Assembly (NCBI RefSeq): GCF_029911635.1
Contig: NZ_JARYTI010000003.1
Location: 171,716 to 235,715, forward strand
Reading direction: 5' to 3'
Origin: Sphingomonas sp. AR_OL41
Lineage (GTDB): Bacteria > Pseudomonadota > Alphaproteobacteria > Sphingomonadales > Sphingomonadaceae
DNA length: 64,000 nucleotides
Shown here: positions 43,252 through 52,653 of the stretch, one piece after another
How positions within the stretch are numbered: the stretch's first letter is position 1
Layout of the letters: every line of letters starts with the position of its first letter
Program-made: the position numbers and the translations under genes
Notes under the pieces: model-generated
What the model was told of the DNA's origin: nothing
Seen by the model: the letters and a program-made list of their open reading frames with translations, nothing else
Database searches by the model: none

Positions 43252-43539
43252 ATGAAAGAACGTCGCGAAGTTTACGAGCAACTCATCGCCCTGCGAGCGA
43301 TCCTGCTCCGTGAACGGCAGAACGTCCTCGCGAGAAATGTACAGAACGTCCTCGCAATTTTGGATGAGCGGCAACCAAGCAGCTTTAACGAAGCTCAAGA
43401 GGCCTGGGCAGCAATGATGAATTTCCCGCGTGGACTTCCTGATTTTGGGGTTTGGCGCGAGAATCAGGAAGAAAGGTTTCGGTTGAACGCCGAGTTGGAT
43501 CGATACCTTCAAGCGATAAGTTGCACCTTTGGTGAGTGA
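43252..43539 (+). CDS. Small orphan protein of unknown function
   Basis: The 95-residue product (MKERREVYEQLIALRAILL...) is helical, with the pattern 'NEAQEAWAAMMNFPRGLPDF...NAELDRYL' near the C-terminus, which recalls small uncharacterised families in which a Gly-rich loop and a final 'LN.eLd.L' helix are conserved. ATG 43252 is 22 nt after repeat copy E; there is no clear Shine-Dalgarno. Confidence 0.5.
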   Translation: MKERREVYEQLIALRAILLRERQNVLARNVQNVLAILDERQPSSFNEAQEAWAAMMNFPRGLPDFGVWRENQEERFRLNAELDRYLQAISCTFGE

Positions 43540-43602
43540 CCGCTACCCACCAACCCCGGTCGTTCCGCGTCTACGCGCCACAACGATCAAGTTCTCCCGG
43601 GA

Positions 43603-44748
43603 TCAGGACGTCTTCCGCCGCCGGAACGGATAGGCCAGTTGCGCGCGATAGCCGCGCGGGACCTCCTCGGCGACGCCATAGCCGCTCGGCCATGCGCCCC
43701 TGGGCAGATAATAGGTGCCGAACAGGCGATCGAGCAGCGGGAAGTGGATCGCGAAATTCTTGTCGATCGCGACCTCCTCGATGCCGTGGTGCCAGTGGTG
43801 GAAACGCGGCGTGACGAGGAAGCGGCCGAGCGTATCGAAATTGCCGCGCAGATTGGCGTGGACCAGCGAGGCGTAGATATAGACCATCGCGACATAGGCC
43901 TGCATCACCGACGGCGCGAAACCCAGCGTCAGCAGCGGCAGCGAGGTAACGCCGCGCAGCAGCACGATCTCGACGAAATGCATGCGCGAGCCGGCGAGCC
44001 AGTCCATCGCCTTGGCCGAATGATGCACCGCATGGAAACCCCACAGGAACGGCCAGCGGTGGAAGGCGCGGTGGAACCAATATTGCGTCAGGTCGGTGAG
44101 GAACATCGCCTCGACGAACTGCAGCAGCCAGGGCTGGCTGGCGACGGCGGCGCGGAAGCTGCCGAACGAACCGGTCGAGGCCATGATCCATGACGACGGG
44201 GCCAGCGCGAGGAAGGTGATCAATTGCACCATCATCGAGCTGACGAGGTAATAGAACAGATCTTCGCGCCATTCGGTGCGGAACAGGCGCTGGTCGGGGC
44301 GGTGCGGCAGCAGCCGCTCGATCGGTGCGAACATCAGCCCGGTGGCGATCATGTTGAGCGCGAAGAAATCGACGCCGAAGAAGATGCCCCAGTCATGTGC
44401 CTCGCGCGGCTGCACGCCGGCGCCGCCAAGCAGCGTCGCCGCGAGCGCGATGGCGAGCGCGGTGGCACCCAGCGCTTTGCGCGGCCGCAGCAACAGGCTG
44501 AGCAGCGCCAGGGCATAGCCGGCGACCAGCGTGACATGGACGACAAGGCGGAACGACGCCGCGCCGCGCACGGTGGCGAGCTGCGGCATGGCGAAATATT
44601 CCGGCCAGCGCAGCGCGACGACGAAGCAGAGACCCGCCACCGCGAAAACCAGCGCGAAGAAGCCCGAAAACCAGCCGGTGCCGAAACCGCGCGCCGCGAT
44701 CGGCGCCTCGAGATCGCGAACCAGCGATGACAGGAAAGTACGCTTCAT
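43603..44748 (-). CDS. Sterol desaturase / fatty acid hydroxylase family membrane protein
   Basis: The 381-residue polytopic protein carries the di-iron His clusters of the family: HRAFH, HAVHHS and HHWHH (about residues 230-330). About six hydrophobic helices precede and surround them. These enzymes use O2 to hydroxylate or desaturate lipids; in sphingomonads sphingolipid or carotenoid substrates are plausible but unproven. ATG 44748 follows GGGGGGC. Confidence 0.9.
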   Translation of the reverse strand: MKRTFLSSLVRDLEAPIAARGFGTGWFSGFFALVFAVAGLCFVVALRWPEYFAMPQLATVRGAASFRLVVHVTLVAGYALALLSLLLRPRKALGATALAIALAATLLGGAGVQPREAHDWGIFFGVDFFALNMIATGLMFAPIERLLPHRPDQRLFRTEWREDLFYYLVSSMMVQLITFLALAPSSWIMASTGSFGSFRAAVASQPWLLQFVEAMFLTDLTQYWFHRAFHRWPFLWGFHAVHHSAKAMDWLAGSRMHFVEIVLLRGVTSLPLLTLGFAPSVMQAYVAMVYIYASLVHANLRGNFDTLGRFLVTPRFHHWHHGIEEVAIDKNFAIHFPLLDRLFGTYYLPRGAWPSGYGVAEEVPRGYRAQLAYPFRRRKTS

Positions 44749-44889
44749 CGATTTGCCCCCCGGCTACATCGCGCGCGGCGACGCGCTCTACCTCTTACCT
44801 ATCGCGCTCACATCCTAAGGAATAGCCGCCGGGCGCTAAAAGATCGTGCCGCCGCGTAGAAGCGCATGCAACGCCTCGAAACCGGGGGC

Positions 44890-45312
44890 TCAGCCGCGGA
44901 GAAACGCTACCAGGGGCAGATCGGCCGGCGGCATCGGCAGGTCGGCCATGTCGTCGGGGCGGCGCCACAGCAGAGCGTCGGCATCGAGCGGCTTTGGTTC
45001 CCCGCTCCACGCCGTGCAGCGATACAGCAGCAGCAAGAGATGGCGATCGGCGAGCGGCTGGCTGGCGAAGGTCAGCGGCACGAGATCGCCCGGCGCGACG
45101 ACGATGCCGAGTTCCTCCCCCAGCTCGCGCGCCAAAGCGCACTCCGGCGTCTCGCCGATTTCGAGCTTGCCGCCGGGAAACTCCCACAGGCCCGCCATCG
45201 CCTTTCCCGGCGGCCGGCGTTGGACAAGCACGCGTCCGGACGTGTCGGTCAGCGCCGCGGCAACCACCGTGAGAATATGGCCGCCTGCTTCTTTACCCAC
45301 CACTTCAGTCAT
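44890..45312 (-). CDS. mutT: Nudix hydrolase, 8-oxo-dGTP diphosphatase (MutT type)
   Basis: The 140-residue protein has a full Nudix box (GGKLEIGETPECALARELGE, continuing ELGI, about 46-69) preceded by QRRPPGKAMAGLWEFP. MutT removes oxidised dGTP from the nucleotide pool. The length and the LWEFPGGK signature fit MutT rather than an Ap4A hydrolase. Divergent from the first flp gene with a 62-nt spacer. Confidence 0.88.
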   Translation of the reverse strand: MTEVVGKEAGGHILTVVAAALTDTSGRVLVQRRPPGKAMAGLWEFPGGKLEIGETPECALARELGEELGIVVAPGDLVPLTFASQPLADRHLLLLLYRCTAWSGEPKPLDADALLWRRPDDMADLPMPPADLPLVAFLRG

Positions 45313-45374
45313 TCGTTAACCCTGGTCGCATTATGCTTGCCTGTCACGGTCTTGCCGTTGGGAGCGGAAACCGC

Positions 45375-45554
45375 ATGTTGAAGAAGATCATTATCCTGCT
45401 GCGCGACACGCGTGGCGGCACCGCCATCGAATATGGCCTGATCATTTCGCTGGTCGTTATCACCATGGTGGTTGCGCTGGTCGATGTCGCGAACACGACG
45501 ACCACGATGTGGGGCAACGTCAACAACAAGATGCTTGTTGCGCGCGGTGGTTAA
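45375..45554 (+). CDS. Flp/Fap type IVb pilin
   Basis: The 59-residue prepilin (MLKKIIILLRDTRG) has the processing site G|GTAIEYGL with Glu at +5 and Tyr at +6, then a hydrophobic helix. Flp pilins are cut by TadV/CpaA-type peptidase and assembled by the Tad machinery, which is not in this window. GGAGCGG lies upstream of ATG 45375. Confidence 0.88.
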   Translation: MLKKIIILLRDTRGGTAIEYGLIISLVVITMVVALVDVANTTTTMWGNVNNKMLVARGG

Positions 45555-45683
45555 TATCCGTGCACCACATTTTGGTCGCGCCGTTTAAATCTTTGTCAAC
45601 CTCACCCCGATAAACCGATGTTGTCGACCCGGAAGTCCGGGAAGGCCGGGTAACTGAAGCTTTAGAAACCACGGAGACAGATC

Positions 45684-45851
45684 ATGAAGACCATCCGCAA
45701 CTTCATCAAGAACAGCAAGGGCGCCACCGCAATCGAGTACGGCCTGATCGCCGCGCTGATCGCCGTCGCCGCGATCGCCGCGATGCAGGGCCTGGGCAAC
45801 CAGCTCAAGACCACCTTCACCAACGTATCTTCGAACATGAAGGCTTCGTAA
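45684..45851 (+). CDS. Flp family type IVb pilin
   Basis: The 55-residue prepilin (MKTIRNFIKNSKGATAIEYG) has a canonical G|ATAIEYGL cleavage site and a single hydrophobic helix. GGAGA lies 8 nt before the ATG. An intrinsic terminator follows 24 nt after the stop. This is probably the major pilin of the three. It is too short for a 60-residue ORF cut-off but is certain by sequence. Confidence 0.93.
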   Translation: MKTIRNFIKNSKGATAIEYGLIAALIAVAAIAAMQGLGNQLKTTFTNVSSNMKAS

Positions 45852-45875
45852 GCTTTCAAGTCGCGAAGAAGATTG

Positions 45876-45908
45876 GGGCGGCGGAACATGGTTTCGCCGC
45901 CCTTTTCT
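45876..45908 (+). terminator. Intrinsic terminator after flp
   Basis: A 12-bp stem (GGGCGGCGGAAC / GTTTCGCCGCCC, one wobble) with a 3-nt loop is followed by TTTT. It ends the flp transcript. Confidence 0.9.
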
Positions 45909-46159
45909 GTGTCTGAACGAGATCGTCGCATCAGCGAACTTGCAGATGTTCGTCCTGCCGGGCCAACGCGACGATATCGGTCGTTCAAGCAGCCAACATG
46001 TCGAGGAGAAATCCTACCGCTTGAACCGCCAAGCGGTGCGATAGTGTAGTTTTCCCGAACCCTTGGCGTAACTTTCCGTAATGTACGTTCAATCAAGATG
46101 ATTCGATCTTGCGATCTTGCAAAATACGGACGTTTCAATCCATCGCAAGGAAAGGATCG
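45909..46159. other. Leader region of the third flp-like gene
   Basis: I see no gene. The sequence becomes AT-richer from about 46050, where the promoter of the third pilin-like gene is expected. AAGGAAAGG at 46147-46155 is a strong ribosome-binding site for the ATG at 46160. Confidence 0.4.
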
Positions 46160-46327
46160 ATGCACCTACATCGCAAATATTCGAGCGATGGACACAGTTG
46201 GACGGCGATCGAAAAAGGTCTGATCGTCACCCTTCTGTCAATCGCCGCACTCGTCGCCATTCCGACGGTGAAGGATCACCTGTCGAAGTTAGTGACCAAC
46301 ATGATGCTGAATCTCAAGGCCAGTTGA
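46160..46327 (+). CDS. Degenerate Flp-like pilin
   Basis: The 55-residue protein (MHLHRKYSSDGHSWTAIEKG) aligns end to end with the pilin at 45684, sharing TAIE-GLI, the hydrophobic helix and the C-terminal LKAS / MKAS. At the processing site the -1 Gly is Ser and the +6 Tyr is Lys, so cleavage by the prepilin peptidase is doubtful. A good Shine-Dalgarno suggests it is expressed. It may be a non-assembled or regulatory paralogue. Confidence 0.75.
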   Translation: MHLHRKYSSDGHSWTAIEKGLIVTLLSIAALVAIPTVKDHLSKLVTNMMLNLKAS

Positions 46328-46347
46328 CTCAAAGGAGCCCGCGCGAC

Positions 46348-47295
46348 TCACACCCGGCCGATCGCCAGGAATTTCTCGCGCCGCGACCGGCGGAGCTCGC
46401 CCGCGTCCTGGTTGCTCAGTCCCACAAGCGCACCCTCCAGCGCGTTACCCAGCGAGGCGATCGCCACTGCCGGATCGCGGTGCGCGCCGCCGAGCGGCTC
46501 GGGGACGATCGTGTCGATCACGCCGAGTGTCTTGAGATCCTGCGCGGTGACCTTCATCGCCTCGGCCGCGTCGGGCGCCTTGTCCGCGGTACGCCACAGG
46601 ATCGAGGCGCAGCCCTCGGGCGAGATCACCGCATAGACGGCATGCTCGAACATCAGCACCTTGTTACCAGCGGCGAGCGCGATGGCGCCGCCCGAGCCGC
46701 CCTCGCCCACCACCGCCGAAACCATCGGTACGCCCAGCGCTAGGCATGCCTCGGTCGAGCGCGCGATCGCCTCGGCCTGGCCGCGCTCCTCGGCCTGAAC
46801 GCCGGGGAAAGCGCCCGACGTATCGACCAGCGTGATGACGGGAAGACCGAAACGATCGGCGAGCTGCATCAGGCGAATCGCCTTGCGATAGCCCTCGGGC
46901 TTGCCCATGCCGAAATTGTGGCGGAGGCGGCTCGCCGTGTCGTCGCCCTTTTCATGGCCGATGACCATGACGCGCTTCCCGCGAAAGGTCGCGAAACCGC
47001 CGAGAATCGCCTGATCGTCGCCGAACGCGCGGTCGCCCGACAACAGCATGAAATCGTCGAACAGCCCGGCGACATAATCCTTGAAATGCGGGCGCTCGCC
47101 GTGCCGGGCGACCTGCGTCTTCTGCCACGGGGTTAGCCGCGCATAGGTGTCGCGCAGCAGCTTGTCGGACTTGGCCTGGAGCCGCCCGACCTCGGCGTCG
47201 ATATCGACCGTGCCGCCCTCGGCGGTCTCGCGCAGTTCGTCGATCCGGCCTTGCAGCTCGGCGATCGGTTTTTCGAAATCGAGAAAGCTTGCCAT
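46348..47295 (-). CDS. accA: Acetyl-CoA carboxylase carboxyltransferase subunit alpha
   Basis: AccA with AccD transfers carboxyl from carboxybiotin to acetyl-CoA, the first step of fatty acid synthesis. The 315-residue product starts [18 protein letters not shown] and contains the crotonase-fold motifs [20 protein letters not shown] and [17 protein letters not shown] 47295 is the family start; the frame reads on upstream only as a shadow of xerD. It lies 13 nt after xerD. Confidence 0.97.
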   Translation of the reverse strand: MASFLDFEKPIAELQGRIDELRETAEGGTVDIDAEVGRLQAKSDKLLRDTYARLTPWQKTQVARHGERPHFKDYVAGLFDDFMLLSGDRAFGDDQAILGGFATFRGKRVMVIGHEKGDDTASRLRHNFGMGKPEGYRKAIRLMQLADRFGLPVITLVDTSGAFPGVQAEERGQAEAIARSTEACLALGVPMVSAVVGEGGSGGAIALAAGNKVLMFEHAVYAVISPEGCASILWRTADKAPDAAEAMKVTAQDLKTLGVIDTIVPEPLGGAHRDPAVAIASLGNALEGALVGLSNQDAGELRRSRREKFLAIGRV

Positions 47296-47308
47296 ATGGC
47301 GCCGGCGG

Positions 47309-48217
47309 TTAGGGCCGGCGTCGCGCCACGTCAACGAGCGGGTGGCGCGCGTTGACCAGTTCGACCAGCCGGCTGGCATCGACATGGGTGTAGATTTCGG
47401 TCGTGGCGATGTCGGCATGGCCGAGCATCGACTGCAGTGCGCGGAGATCGGCACCGCCGGCGAGCAGGTGCGTGGCGAAGGCGTGACGCAGCACGTGCGG
47501 GCTGACGCGATCGGGCGGGATGCCAGCCTCTGCCGCGAGTGCCTTGAGGATTTGATGGAGCCGGACGCGCGACAGATGGGTGCGGCCCGACGGGAACAGC
47601 CAGGGCCGGTCGGTTGCGACCTGGGCACGCCATAGCGCCACCGCGGCGCGTGCGCGGTCCGACAGCGGCACGAGTCGCTCGCGCCCGCCCTTGCCGCGCA
47701 GGATGAGATAAGGGCGGTCCGGGGCGATGGCGTTGCGCGGCAGCGAGACGAGTTCGGTCGCGCGCAGGCCCGAGCCATAGAGCAATTCAACCAGCGCCGA
47801 GAGGCGCAGATCGTTTGGGTCTGGCGGGTCGCGGGCGATTCGTGCGGCGATCGCGGCGAACAGCCGGTCGACATCGTCATGGCTGAGGATTTTGGGCAAC
47901 CCGCGTTGCGCGCCGGGTCGCGGCAGGGCTGCGCCCGGATCGTCGGCGCGATGCCCCTCATCGGCGAGGAAGGCGTAGAAGCGCCGTAGTGCCGCCGCCT
48001 TGCGCGCGACGGTGGCGCGCGCGAAATCGTGCCAGCTGTCGGCGAGCCGGGCGATGTCGCGCGTATCGGCCGCGGCCAGGCGCCCCTCGAGCAGGCGCGA
48101 CGCCAGCACGAGATCGGTGCGATAGGCGGCGAGCGTATTGGGTGCTGCCCCCGCCTCCGCCGCCATCATCTCGAGGAAGCGCTCGATCAGCGCCGTGTCG
48201 CTGCCGGGCGGCGTCAA
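47309..48217 (-). CDS. xerD: Tyrosine recombinase XerD
   Basis: The 302-residue recombinase resolves chromosome dimers with XerC at dif. Catalytic residues are visible: Arg in SGLRATELV, Lys in [10 protein letters not shown], HxxR in [10 protein letters not shown], His in [12 protein letters not shown] and the Tyr itself. An N-terminal SAM-like domain (about 1-100) is complete. Its start overlaps the stop of the upstream gene by 4 nt. It is housekeeping, not an integrase of a mobile element. Confidence 0.93.
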   Translation of the reverse strand: MTPPGSDTALIERFLEMMAAEAGAAPNTLAAYRTDLVLASRLLEGRLAAADTRDIARLADSWHDFARATVARKAAALRRFYAFLADEGHRADDPGAALPRPGAQRGLPKILSHDDVDRLFAAIAARIARDPPDPNDLRLSALVELLYGSGLRATELVSLPRNAIAPDRPYLILRGKGGRERLVPLSDRARAAVALWRAQVATDRPWLFPSGRTHLSRVRLHQILKALAAEAGIPPDRVSPHVLRHAFATHLLAGGADLRALQSMLGHADIATTEIYTHVDASRLVELVNARHPLVDVARRRP

Positions 48218-50043
48218 AGCCGCGTCATCGCCTCGACGGCGACCATCCGCGCCTCACCCTCGAGCCCCACGGCGCGCAACGACGCGACGATGTGGAACAG
48301 CGCTTCGGGCGAGATGCCGCGCCATAGCGGCGTCTGCATGCCGATGCCGGCAAGCAGCAGCACGGTGCCGGGCTGGCCGGCCAGCGCGGCGCGCGAGATC
48401 GCCCGGGTCCAGGCATTCTGGCTGCCGATCGCGATGTCGAGCGAGCGAGCGCCTTTTTCGATTTCGGCGACCGGTAGGCGACCGAGCCCGGCAAGACCGG
48501 CGAACAGCATGCGGCGCTTCTGCCCGCTGGGATCGCTGCCGGCATAGGCGCTGATGTCGGCGAAGCTGTAACTGATCCGCTGCGGATCGGCGAGGGTGAG
48601 CATCGCCCAGGCGTCGCTGCCGCGCGACGCCTTGTCGCGCCAGCGCAGCGCCTGCGTGTCGAGCCCGGCGGTCAGCATCGCGGCGACGAGCCGGTCGATA
48701 TCGGGATCGGCGGCGTCGAGCGGAATGCGCGCGGCAGCGCGGGCGGTGAGGATCAGCCGGGCATATCTGCCGTCGGCCGTCTTCGGCTCGTCCCACAATT
48801 GCCTGAGCGCGCCGAGCCGGGTCGGCGCATCGGCACCGTTGAAGGCGGTTGCGAGATCACGCGCCACGCCGACCTCGGCAAGCGACTGATCGTCGTCGCC
48901 GAGCACCGAGGCGTAGAGATCGACCAGCGCCGAGCTCGACAGGACGCCGCGCACGGCCGCCGCATCGGCGAAACGGGCGCGCACGGGACTCGGCAGACCG
49001 GGGGCCAGTGCACGCCAGACGCGCATTTCGGGGCGCAGACCCGACAACAACGAATCGGGAATCGCCACATTGCCGGCCGTGGCCAAGCCTAAACGCCACG
49101 GATTGAGGTGATCGACGCCATCCCATTCGATCGTCACCGACTGACGGCCGCCGGCGCCGCTGCCGGCGATCTTTTGCGCCAGCAACAGATCGATGCCGCC
49201 GGCTGCGCCGTCATTGCGCGCTGCGGTCAACAATTGCGTTGCATGCGCCGGCTGGCCGGCAAGGCCGGCGCACATGCCGCGTGCGAGGATCCAGCCCGCC
49301 TCATGCGTCTTGTCGAAGCCGGTATCGGCGAGCGCACACAGCCCTGCCGGATCTCCGGTCGCAAGCGACGCCTGCATCGCCATCTGGTAGAGTTTCGGGG
49401 TGTAATCGATCGTATCGACCGACTGCACGACATCGCGTGCGGCGACCGATTCGCCCATGCGCAGCAACAGCCAGGCGCGCTCCGCCGCGAAATCGGCACC
49501 ATCGACATGCGGCGGCGTTATGACGCGCGAGACGAGCGCGCGGCGCAGCCCGATCGCCACCCAGCGCGACGTGATCGGCGTATCGAGCCGGCGCATCAGC
49601 GTTTCGAGGAAGCGCCCATCGGTCCGGCCAAAGGCATGCACGCCGAACGCGCCATCGGCCGGCCCGGCCGCGCCGAGCAGGCCGATCGGTCGACGCGCAT
49701 AAGGCGGCACCTCGTAGCGCGCCAGCATTGCCTGATCGACCGACACGACGGGTGCCGTGGCGGTCGGGCTCGCATCGGGCACTGGGAGCGGCGCGCTACC
49801 GAGCGGAGCGGCGGGTACGGTGGTGATCACCGTGCCGTCCTGCGGGCGCGGCGAGGTACTCGGTGCGGGCGCAGGCGCCGGCGCGGGGGTCGTGACGGGA
49901 TCGTTGAAACCGGGCGGCAGAATCGATTCGGGCCGGTCGCGGTTGCGCCCGCTGTCCTGGCCGAGCGCGACGCTCCCGCACAGCGCGGCGAGCGCCGCTC
50001 CAGCGAGCAAGGCAATCGCGCGGTGGCGCCGCGCCGTCGCCAT
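48214..50043 (-). CDS. Exported alpha-solenoid protein of unknown function
   Basis: The 609-residue product has a signal peptide (cut after VALGQ, about residue 29), a Pro/Ala/Thr-rich linker (about 45-95) and about 500 residues of Ala/Leu-rich helices that look like a solenoid. I recognise no catalytic motif. ATG 50043 gives the signal peptide. It is coupled to xerD by a 4-nt overlap and preceded by a 45-residue membrane protein; the arrangement next to aroKB is common in sphingomonads as far as I know. Confidence 0.7.
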   Translation of the reverse strand: MATARRHRAIALLAGAALAALCGSVALGQDSGRNRDRPESILPPGFNDPVTTPAPAPAPAPSTSPRPQDGTVITTVPAAPLGSAPLPVPDASPTATAPVVSVDQAMLARYEVPPYARRPIGLLGAAGPADGAFGVHAFGRTDGRFLETLMRRLDTPITSRWVAIGLRRALVSRVITPPHVDGADFAAERAWLLLRMGESVAARDVVQSVDTIDYTPKLYQMAMQASLATGDPAGLCALADTGFDKTHEAGWILARGMCAGLAGQPAHATQLLTAARNDGAAGGIDLLLAQKIAGSGAGGRQSVTIEWDGVDHLNPWRLGLATAGNVAIPDSLLSGLRPEMRVWRALAPGLPSPVRARFADAAAVRGVLSSSALVDLYASVLGDDDQSLAEVGVARDLATAFNGADAPTRLGALRQLWDEPKTADGRYARLILTARAAARIPLDAADPDIDRLVAAMLTAGLDTQALRWRDKASRGSDAWAMLTLADPQRISYSFADISAYAGSDPSGQKRRMLFAGLAGLGRLPVAEIEKGARSLDIAIGSQNAWTRAISRAALAGQPGTVLLLAGIGMQTPLWRGISPEALFHIVASLRAVGLEGEARMVAVEAMTRL

Positions 50044-50071
50044 ACCAGGGCTCACGCGCCGGTGCGAAGCG

Positions 50072-50209
50072 CTAGCTCGAAAGATTCGCAAGCGGCACCA
50101 CCTTCTCGACATGCGTCAGCGGCTTCTCGTGCGAGCGCCCCGCCAGCACGAACAGGCCGGCAACGAGCACGACCACGACAGCGATGAGAATGATCAGCGA
50201 GCGGGACAT
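50072..50209 (-). CDS. 45-residue single-span membrane protein
   Basis: MSRSLIILIAVVVVLVAGLF is a membrane anchor, followed by LAGRSHEKPLTHVEKVVPLA and a short tail. It lies 28 nt before the solenoid gene on the same strand and diverges from aroK (81 nt), so it heads that operon. Short but well formed; the function is unknown. Confidence 0.65.
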   Translation of the reverse strand: MSRSLIILIAVVVVLVAGLFVLAGRSHEKPLTHVEKVVPLANLSS

Positions 50210-50291
50210 GCGAAAAACCTTCAAACCGGGACCCACGACCCGGACGAGCTTCTTTGCCCGAGACGCAAGCGCGCTGTATAGCCCCCGCCTC

Positions 50292-50831
50292 ATGTTGCAA
50301 AGCCCCGCCCCCGCCGCGATCTGGACCGGTCAGCCGATTGTACTGGTCGGGCTGATGGGCGTCGGCAAATCGACCGTCGGCCGCCGGCTGGCGACGCGGC
50401 TCAACCTGCCGTTCGTCGACGCCGACACCGAGATCGAAACGGCTGCCGGCATGTCGATCCCCGACATTTTCGACCGCTTCGGCGAACCCTATTTCCGCGA
50501 TGGCGAGCGGCGGGTGATCTCCCGCCTGATCGACGGCCGGCGCAAGGTGATCGCGACCGGTGGCGGCGCGTTCATCAACGACGAGACGCGCGCGCTGATT
50601 CTCGATCATGCGCTGGCGATCTGGCTGCGCGCCGCGCCCGAGGTGCTGGCCGAGCGCGTCAAGCGGCGCGACAACCGCCCGCTACTACGCGACCGCGACG
50701 CGCTCAGCGTGCTGACCGATCTGGCGCAGGTCCGCGACCCGATCTATGCGCTCGCCCCGATCCATGTCGTCAGCCATCAGGCACCGCACGAATCGACCGT
50801 CAACGCGATCCTGAAAGCGCTTCGTCCATGA
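50292..50831 (+). CDS. aroK: Shikimate kinase
   Basis: Phosphorylates shikimate in aromatic amino acid synthesis. The 179-residue product has Walker A GLMGVGKST (about 20-28), the shikimate-binding DADTEIE and FRDGERR, GGGAF, and the lid RDNRPLL. ATG 50292 is used; the longer frame is not supported. Its end overlaps aroB by 4 nt, the usual aroK-aroB coupling. Confidence 0.96.
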   Translation: MLQSPAPAAIWTGQPIVLVGLMGVGKSTVGRRLATRLNLPFVDADTEIETAAGMSIPDIFDRFGEPYFRDGERRVISRLIDGRRKVIATGGGAFINDETRALILDHALAIWLRAAPEVLAERVKRRDNRPLLRDRDALSVLTDLAQVRDPIYALAPIHVVSHQAPHESTVNAILKALRP

Positions 50832-51925
50832 CCCGCATCCCCGTTGCGCTCGGTGAGCGTAGTTACGATGTCCTGATCGAATCGGGCTTGCTCGGGCGCG
50901 CCGGCGAGCATCTCGCGCCGTTGTCGCGCGGGCGGCGGATGGCGATCGTCAGCGATGCCAATGTCGCGGTGCACCTCGCCACGTTGCAGGCGTCGCTGGC
51001 GACATCGGGTGTTGCCAGCGAGTCGATCGTGTTGCCGCCCGGTGAGGGCAGCAAGAGCTGGGACATGCTCGAACAGCTGAGCGATACGCTGCTCGACCTC
51101 GGTGTCGAGCGCGGCGATCACGTGATTGCGCTTGGCGGCGGGGTGATCGGCGACCTGGTCGGCTTTGCCTGCAGCATCCTCAAGCGCGGCTGCGGCTTCG
51201 TCCAGGTGCCGACGACGTTGCTCGCCCAGGTCGATTCGTCGGTCGGCGGCAAAACCGCGATCAACACGCGCGCGGGCAAGAACCTGATCGGCGCGTTTCA
51301 CCAGCCGGCGCTGGTGCTGATCGACCCCGATGTGCTCGACACGCTGCCGGTCCGCGAGCTGCGCGCCGGTTATGCCGAGGTCGTCAAATATGGTCTGATC
51401 GACGACGCAGATTTCTTCGCCTGGTGCGAGGCGCATGGCGCCGCACTGCTCGCCGGCGACGCCGCAGCGCGCCGCCACGCCATCGCGCACGCCGTCGCCG
51501 CCAAGGCGCGGATCGTCGCCGAGGACGAGCGTGAGACGACCGGCAAGCGCGCGTTGCTCAACCTGGGCCACACCTTCGGTCACGCGCTCGAAGCGGAGAC
51601 GGGCTTTTCCAGCAAGCTGCTGCACGGCGAGGCGGTGGCCGCAGGAATGGCGATGGCTTTCGATTATTCGGCAGCGCGCGGGCTCGCGCCGGCGGGCGAC
51701 GCAGAACGTGTCCGCGCACATCTGCGCAGCGTGAGCTTGCCCGATGGCGCGGCCGCCGCCGGTGTCGGCGCCGATGGCGCGACGCTGGTCGCGCACATGC
51801 TGCACGACAAGAAGATGGACGGCGGCACCCTGCCCTTCCTGCTCGCGCGGGGCATCGGGGCGACCTATCTGGACAAGAATGTGGCGCTCGACGACGTCGC
51901 ACGGTTTCTTGGCCGCGCGAGGTGA
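50828..51925 (+). CDS. aroB: 3-dehydroquinate synthase
   Basis: Converts DAHP to 3-dehydroquinate, step two of the shikimate pathway, using NAD+ and a divalent metal. The 365-residue length fits. The NAD loop GGGVIGDLVGF, the PTTLLAQVDSSVGGKTAIN segment, and the metal His residues in LNLGHTFGHALE and LLHGEAVAAGM are visible. Confidence 0.97.
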   Translation: MTRIPVALGERSYDVLIESGLLGRAGEHLAPLSRGRRMAIVSDANVAVHLATLQASLATSGVASESIVLPPGEGSKSWDMLEQLSDTLLDLGVERGDHVIALGGGVIGDLVGFACSILKRGCGFVQVPTTLLAQVDSSVGGKTAINTRAGKNLIGAFHQPALVLIDPDVLDTLPVRELRAGYAEVVKYGLIDDADFFAWCEAHGAALLAGDAAARRHAIAHAVAAKARIVAEDERETTGKRALLNLGHTFGHALEAETGFSSKLLHGEAVAAGMAMAFDYSAARGLAPAGDAERVRAHLRSVSLPDGAAAAGVGADGATLVAHMLHDKKMDGGTLPFLLARGIGATYLDKNVALDDVARFLGRAR

Positions 51926-51985
51926 ATCGCCATGCTGCGCTGACACCTGAGGCGGTGTCGAGAATTCGTCGATTGTGAAGCGACC

Positions 51986-52306
51986 CTATGGCGCCATCCA
52001 TTTTACAGGAACGACGTAAGTCGATCGGACGGGGTTGCCTTTATCGTCTTTTGCCGGCGTAAAGCGCATGCGCTTGACCACCATCGCACAGCTCTGCGCG
52101 TCGACCGCTCCATTGCCGCTGCTGGCGACGACAACGCAATTTCCCGCTCTTCCCGTTTCCGTCACATCGACACGCACTCTTAAGACGTGCGCCTTGCCAT
52201 CGGCTGACTCACCTTGCTGTGCGGGAAATCGATCACCGGAAGCGGGTATCTCAGCTTGTTGCGCCCCCACGCCCGCAACTGCCAACAAAAGTGCGCCGAG
52301 CCACAT
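51986..52306 (-). CDS. Small exported TonB C-terminal-like protein
   Basis: The 106-residue product has a signal peptide (MWLGALLLAVAGVGA) and a domain of the TonB C-terminal type (LRVRVDVTETGRAGNCVVVA, continuing to STYVVPVKW) with a Cys pair. It lacks the proline-rich linker and a membrane anchor, so it is not a classical energy transducer. GGAGG lies 6 nt before ATG 52306. It converges with aroB. Confidence 0.7.
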   Translation of the reverse strand: MWLGALLLAVAGVGAQQAEIPASGDRFPAQQGESADGKAHVLRVRVDVTETGRAGNCVVVASSGNGAVDAQSCAMVVKRMRFTPAKDDKGNPVRSTYVVPVKWMAP

Positions 52307-52320
52307 CGCATCCTCCACAA

Positions 52321-52653
52321 CTATGAGTGGCGCAAGCGCCAGGCCAACCACAGCCATCCGCCAATCATCGCCGCGCCGCCGATCGGTGTGATCGCGCCGA
52401 GCCAGCGCGGCAGTCCGAGCGCCATCAGGTACAGCGTGCCGGCGAAGATCGCGCCGCCGGCAACGAAACACCATGCCGGGCCGCGCGCGTCGAGCTTCCA
52501 TGCGAGCAGCGCGATGACAGCGTGAATCAGCTGATACTGCCCGCCCGTCTTGAGCCACTCGGCGGCCTGCCCGCTGGCGCCATGCGCGCCGAACGCGCCG
52601 GCGGCGACGGCCATCGCGCCCGACAGCGCGGCGAGGATCGCAACGAGGTTCAT
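52321..52653 (-). CDS. DUF423 family membrane protein
   Basis: The 110-residue protein has four hydrophobic helices and the DUF423 signatures GAFGAHG, QYQLIHA and TPIGGAAMIGGW. The function is unknown. ATG 52653 overlaps the antiporter stop (ATGA), so it is the last gene of the cvpA-scaffold-kef operon. Confidence 0.9.
   Translation of the reverse strand: MNLVAILAALSGAMAVAAGAFGAHGASGQAAEWLKTGGQYQLIHAVIALLAWKLDARGPAWCFVAGGAIFAGTLYLMALGLPRWLGAITPIGGAAMIGGWLWLAWRLRHS

Noticed and set aside
47309..48217. Phage or genomic-island integrase
   Set aside because: Length, catalytic motifs and position next to accA match chromosomal XerD; no att duplications or phage genes are near.
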